Shown here: piece by piece, positions 6,325-9,197 of the stretch | Layout of the letters: every line of letters starts with the position of its first letter | How positions within the stretch are numbered: position 1 is the stretch's first letter | Assembly (NCBI GenBank): GCA_945871415.1 | Contig: CAMBWG010000066.1 | Coordinates: 1-9,197 of the forward strand | Source: an uncultured Desulfovibrio sp. | GTDB lineage: Bacteria > Desulfobacterota > Desulfovibrionia > Desulfovibrionales > Desulfovibrionaceae | DNA: 9,197 nucleotides | Direction of reading: 5' to 3' | Notes under the pieces: model-generated | Told to the model about the DNA's origin: nothing | What the model saw: only the letters and a program-made list of their open reading frames with translations | Database searches by the model: none | Position numbers and translations under genes: made by a program

Positions 6325-7584
6325 ATGCAGGCGGAAATCATAGCTGTGGGAACCGAGCTGTTGCTGGGGCATACCATCAACAGCGACGCCGCGCATGTGG
6401 CGCGGGCTCTGGCGGAGCTTGGCATTGATGTTTTTGGCAGCTGCGTGGTGGGCGACAATGCCGGACGTCTTGAACGGGTGTTGCGCGACGCACTGCGGGC
6501 AAATGATATTCTTGTCACCACCGGCGGGCTGGGCCCCACGGACGACGATCTGACCCGGGAAACCGTGGCGCGGGTGACGGGAGCGCCGCTGGAGGAACAC
6601 GCCGACAGCCTCGCCCGTTTGCGGGAATACTTCGGATCACGTCCCATGGGCGTCAATCAGCGCAAGCAGGCCCTGCTGCCCCGGGGCTGCACGGTCTTTG
6701 CCAATGCGGTGGGCACGGCTCCGGGCTGCGCTGTGGAAACTCCGGAAGGAAAACTTGTGATCATGCTGCCCGGACCGCCGTCGGAGCTGCTGCCCATGCT
6801 GCATGACTGCGTCATGCCCTTTCTGGCGCAGCGGCAGGAAGGGGCCATTCGTTCGCACATGGTGCGGACATTCGGCATCGGCGAAGGCGACGGCGCGCTG
6901 CTGCTGGGCGAGCTGACCTCGCAGGCCAATCCCTCGGTCGCCACCTATGCCACGGATACGGAAATGTTTGTGCGCGTTACGGCAAAGGGCGGGAATGCGC
7001 AGGAAGCGGCCGCGCTGGCCGCGCCGGTGGTGGAGGAAGTGCGGCGGCGACTGGGCGAGCGCGTCTACGGGGTGGATGTGCCGCATTTGCAGGCCGTGGT
7101 TGTGGAGGCGCTGACCCGCAGAGGGCAGACGCTGGCAACGGCGGAGTCCTGCACCGGAGGCCTGCTGGCATCCATGATTACCGATGTGCCCGGGGCTTCC
7201 GCCGTCTTTCATGCGGGTGTCGTCACCTATGCCAACGAAGCCAAGACGCGGCTGCTGGGCGTACCGCCGGAACTGCTGGCTCGTGTGGGGGCCGTCAGCC
7301 CGGAAGTGGCGCGCCGCATGGCTGAAGGCGTCCGGCAGCGGCACGGCAGCGACTGGGGTATCGGCATTACGGGTATCGCCGGCCCCGGCGGCGGCACGGC
7401 GGAAAAACCCGTGGGACTGGTCTATATTGCTCTGAGCGGCGCGGACGGAACATGGCTGCGCGTCATGCGTCCGACGGGGCGCGTCATGCCGCGTGCCTGG
7501 ACACGCAGACGGGCCGCCGGGCACGCGCTGGATATGTTGCGCTGCGCCTTGCAGGGGCTTTCTGTGACAGCATTGCGCCGATAA
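6325..7584 (+). CDS. cinA: CinA family protein (MoCF domain plus nicotinamide mononucleotide deamidase domain)
   Basis: Two-domain CinA protein, 419 residues, the usual length. The N-terminal MoCF/molybdopterin-binding-like domain (about 1-170) has VGTELLLGHTINSD (8-21), TTGGLGPTDDDLTRE (65-79) and LPGPPSEL (148-155). In studied CinA proteins this part carries ADP-ribose pyrophosphatase activity. The C-terminal PncC domain (about 255-410) has TAESCTGGLLASMITDVPG (272-290) and GITGIAGPGGGTAEKPVG (347-364). It deamidates NMN to nicotinate mononucleotide in pyridine-nucleotide recycling. The start is fixed by GGGAGGAGG a few bases upstream. It is monocistronic, with its own promoter and a terminator directly after the stop. 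Near the C-terminus (about residues 378-391) a 21-bp step is repeated, giving RVMRPTG then RVMPRAW where most homologues have a short G-D-R-type segment. Despite the historical name, a role in competence should not be assumed. Confidence 0.95.
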   Translation: MQAEIIAVGTELLLGHTINSDAAHVARALAELGIDVFGSCVVGDNAGRLERVLRDALRANDILVTTGGLGPTDDDLTRETVARVTGAPLEEHADSLARLREYFGSRPMGVNQRKQALLPRGCTVFANAVGTAPGCAVETPEGKLVIMLPGPPSELLPMLHDCVMPFLAQRQEGAIRSHMVRTFGIGEGDGALLLGELTSQANPSVATYATDTEMFVRVTAKGGNAQEAAALAAPVVEEVRRRLGERVYGVDVPHLQAVVVEALTRRGQTLATAESCTGGLLASMITDVPGASAVFHAGVVTYANEAKTRLLGVPPELLARVGAVSPEVARRMAEGVRQRHGSDWGIGITGIAGPGGGTAEKPVGLVYIALSGADGTWLRVMRPTGRVMPRAWTRRRAAGHALDMLRCALQGLSVTALRR

Positions 7585-7609
7585 GGTTCCTGGAGCCGTT
7601 TTTACTTTT
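7585..7609 (+). terminator. Intrinsic terminator of cinA
   Basis: GGTTC-CTG-GAGCC forms a 5-bp stem (one G-U pair) starting at the first base after the cinA TAA, followed by GTTTTTACTTTT. Position and U-run make this a convincing though short-stemmed intrinsic terminator. It overlaps the first bases of repeat copy C. Confidence 0.65.
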
Positions 7610-7734
7610 GAAGAAGGCAGAACGCGAGGCGGCGGCAGGGTGCTTCAGCTCGGAACAAACGGAACGATTGCGTTTCTCCGGGACATGGCAGGACGCATGG
7701 CTTGAAACGCACAGCATTTCAAACTGCAAATGCT
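7593..7734 (+). repeat. Dispersed intergenic repeat, copy C (two separated blocks)
   Basis: Block 1 (7593-7638) shares a 30-base core with copy B at 25 of 30 positions. Block 2 (7695-7725) matches copy A at 26 of 31. Here about 55 extra bases separate the blocks, so this copy has an insertion or copy A a deletion. It contains several small inverted repeats: GCGTTTC (7670-7676) with GAAACGC (7704-7710); TTGAAA with TTTCAA inside block 2; AGCATTT (7713-7719) with AAATGCT (7728-7734). No coding capacity is credible. Confidence 0.6.
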
Positions 7735-7741
7735 CTGGTAT

Positions 7742-7774
7742 GCAGGCGCGCTGCGGGAGCCGCGGTGCGCCTGC
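7742..7774. repeat. Long near-perfect hairpin, 15-bp stem and 3-nt loop
   Basis: GCAGGCGC (7742-7749) pairs with GCGCCTGC (7767-7774). The stem continues through a G-U pair and CTGCGG/CCGCGG to a GAG loop, 15 bp in all with only two wobble pairs. No T-run follows on either strand, so it is not an ordinary terminator. It lies directly after repeat copy C and could be its end structure. Confidence 0.6.
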
Positions 7775-7960
7775 CGGACAGGGCGTTTCCTGTTTGCCGC
7801 TGTCTCACGGCAGCCGCAGGCGCAGCGCCTGATTGGATGTGTTCGGGGCGGAAATGAGTCTGTTACCGTATGCGACAGATTCGTTGCGTATGCAGCCTTT
7901 TTTCATAATAATCGGCTTTAAAAGAAGATTTTTATGAAAATAAATTTCTTTTTCTTTTAA
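7775..7960. other. Non-coding stretch turning strongly A/T-rich
   Basis: No gene, RNA or known element was recognised. The base composition changes abruptly near 7895 from GC-rich to A/T-rich, with runs of A and T. The A/T-rich zone continues through the chemoreceptor promoter and into its first membrane-helix codons. Such a zone could serve as an upstream promoter element or a nucleoid-protein site. This is inferred from composition alone. Confidence 0.5.
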
Positions 7961-7989
7961 TTCACTTCCCTTTGCTCTTATATTGTAAT
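7961..7989 (+). promoter_or_regulatory. Candidate promoter of the chemoreceptor gene
   Basis: TTCACT (7961-7966, 4/6) and TGTAAT (7984-7989, 5/6) are separated by 17 bp in A/T-rich DNA. The predicted start near 7996 gives a leader of about 70 nt before the ATG at 8067. Confidence 0.55.
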
Positions 7990-8012
7990 AGTTTCACGAG
8001 GTTATGAGGGCT

Positions 8013-8034
8013 AGGCGTATGACGCCTTTTTATT
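8013..8034 (+). terminator. Intrinsic-terminator-like hairpin in the chemoreceptor leader
   Basis: AGGCGT-atg-ACGCCT is a perfect 6-bp stem with a 3-nt loop followed by TTTTATT. It lies about 17 nt after the predicted transcription start and 33 nt before the gene start. It could end read-through from upstream, attenuate the gene, or stabilise its 5' end. The leader before it is too short for a typical riboswitch aptamer, and no c-di-GMP (GEMM) motif is seen. Confidence 0.55.
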
Positions 8035-8066
8035 ATGCGTAAAAGTCCATAGTCAGGGAGGGCACC

Positions 8067-9197
8067 ATGACGATGAGGCAAAAATTTATTCTTGGCTTTT
8101 TGACGTGCATTTTGCTGTCAATATTCTCTATCAGCTTTATATCGCTTGAAAAAATTCTTGATGTCAGCACAACCTCCGTTGAGGAGGCTTCGCTGAAGCA
8201 GCTGTCGCTGGCGGACAAATATCTGCGGCATATGTTTGAGGGCAATCTGGGCAAGCTGGAGTATCTGGCGAATCTGCCGCAGGTGCGCGAGTATGGCGGC
8301 GATTTCCCTACGCCGCGAATGACGCGGGAAGCGGGCCGTTACGAGGCGGAACATCTGTCTGAGGAGGCTCGGAATCTGATCAGATCCCTTGCGCGGATGA
8401 AGGATGTTTCGCCGCAGATCAGCAAGATTTTCATTGGCTACAGCGACGGGCGCTTTGTCAGCAGCGCACCGGAAACGGCGGTTCCCGGCTATGATCCCAC
8501 GACGCGCGCCTGGTTTACGGATATGCGGGACAGCAGCATTACCGCGCATGTGGGCAATGCCTACACGTCCGTCAGCGGTGAGGTCATGGTTTCCGTCAGC
8601 GTGCGTGTGCCGGGAAAGACGCCGCAGGGGGCCGATGCCGTTGTGGCGGCGGATATCAGTCTTGTGACGCTGAATGCCCTGCTGGATGACATGAAGTTCG
8701 GGCGCACCGGCCGCTATGTGCTGTTTGACGCTGACGGCAAGGTGCTCTGCGCTCCCGCCAATCCCGAATATATCGGCAGGTCGCTGAATGAGGTGGCCCC
8801 CCATCTGCGTTCCCTGTTCGCGAAGAAGAACGGCTGCGGCGTCATGGAGCATCTGGGCGTGGAACGTCTTATTTCCATGGGGGCCACGGTCAATGACTGG
8901 CGCATTGTGTCCATTGTGGACATGGAGGAAGTGCGGGAAGCTTCCACGGCCGCCGTCTGGCGTATTCTGGCCGCCAGCGTTGTGCTGCTGGTCGTGCTGC
9001 TTTTCGGGGCGGTGCTGCTGGCGCGTTCGGTCTGCAATCCGCTGTCCCGCATCATGCGTACGACGCAGGACATTGCGCAGGGTAAGGTGGACAATCTGCC
9101 GGACGAGCGCTCGTTCAGCGGGGAGCTGCTGGAGCTGTACCGTAATCTGATGGATATGGTGAAGCAGCTTCTTGCATCGCAGGAAAAGGTCCGCGCC
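8067..9197 (+). CDS. dCache-HAMP transmembrane sensor, probable methyl-accepting chemotaxis protein (3' part beyond the window)
   Basis: Membrane receptor with an extracytoplasmic ligand domain; 377 residues fall in the window, with no stop codon. TM1 spans about residues 6-27 and TM2 about 298-319. Between them lies a double-Cache domain with ARMKDVSPQISKIFIGYSDG (109-128), GYDPTTRAWF (141-150), NAYTSVSGEVMVSVSV (164-179), VAADISL (193-199) and a membrane-proximal Cache lobe (GRTGRYVLFDADGKVL, 212-227; WRIVSIVD, 278-285). A HAMP domain starts near 320 (NPLSRIMRTTQDIAQGK). The following GELLELYRNLMDMVKQL suits a chemoreceptor, but the signalling domain is not seen, so a kinase or diguanylate cyclase cannot be excluded. 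Six of seven positions resembling the amino-acid-binding dCache motif are kept or conservatively changed: Y142, R147, W149, F150 (usually Tyr), Y166, D196, with S168 where Asp is usual. The first ATG is chosen because AGGGAGGG (8055-8062) is correctly spaced from it. Confidence 0.88.
   Translation, partial: MTMRQKFILGFLTCILLSIFSISFISLEKILDVSTTSVEEASLKQLSLADKYLRHMFEGNLGKLEYLANLPQVREYGGDFPTPRMTREAGRYEAEHLSEEARNLIRSLARMKDVSPQISKIFIGYSDGRFVSSAPETAVPGYDPTTRAWFTDMRDSSITAHVGNAYTSVSGEVMVSVSVRVPGKTPQGADAVVAADISLVTLNALLDDMKFGRTGRYVLFDADGKVLCAPANPEYIGRSLNEVAPHLRSLFAKKNGCGVMEHLGVERLISMGATVNDWRIVSIVDMEEVREASTAAVWRILAASVVLLVVLLFGAVLLARSVCNPLSRIMRTTQDIAQGKVDNLPDERSFSGELLELYRNLMDMVKQLLASQEKVRA

Noticed and set aside
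7909..7940. Flagellar sigma28-like TAAA...GCCGATTA on the minus strand
   Set aside because: The spacer is one base short, the -10 is imperfect and it would transcribe toward the end of cinA, where no minus-strand gene exists. It does not point at the chemoreceptor gene.
7995..8066. Riboswitch (c-di-GMP GEMM type) before the chemoreceptor gene
   Set aside because: The leader is only about 70 nt with a terminator within the first 40; none of the conserved GEMM segments is present.

Overview
The window looks like chromosomal DNA of a GC-rich Gram-negative bacterium. The LivK, LivH and CinA sequences and the dCache chemoreceptor architecture fit Desulfovibrionaceae (Desulfovibrio/Bilophila-like). 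That placement rests on general resemblance and is not proven. All six genes belong to recognisable families. I see no CRISPR array, tRNA, rRNA, transposase, integrase or phage gene.

Layout. Positions 1-2751 on the minus strand hold the first three genes of a branched-chain amino acid ABC importer, in the order livK (periplasmic binding protein), livH, livM (permeases). livM runs off the left edge, so livG and livF would be expected beyond it. A perfect 12-bp hairpin separates livK from livH. Positions 2752-3111 are the livK upstream region. Positions 3112-4479 (minus) encode the ribosome-assembly GTPase Der, with a good promoter at 4551-4579. Positions 4480-4944 are non-coding. Positions 4945-5931 (minus) encode an RluA/RluC-family pseudouridine synthase. 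Positions 5932-6324 form a divergent non-coding region. Positions 6325-7584 (plus) encode CinA, flanked by a promoter and an intrinsic terminator. Positions 7585-8066 are non-coding. A dCache-HAMP transmembrane sensor, probably a methyl-accepting chemotaxis protein, starts at 8067 and runs off the right edge.

How the genes relate. livKHM form one transport operon for Leu/Ile/Val-type substrates. Der and the pseudouridine synthase both act on ribosomal RNA or ribosome assembly but have separate signals. CinA belongs to NAD(P)/pyridine-nucleotide housekeeping. The chemoreceptor has its own promoter. Its ligand domain keeps most of the amino-acid-binding dCache motif, which loosely echoes the amino-acid importer at the other end, but the two are not in one operon.

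The least ordinary content is between the genes. A small family of diverged repeats shares a core close to AACGCGAGGCGGCGGCA, with three copies in the same orientation. A second 33-nt repeat has two copies. A 15-bp near-perfect hairpin follows cinA. An intrinsic-terminator-like hairpin lies inside the short leader of the chemoreceptor gene. I found no convincing new multi-gene system.
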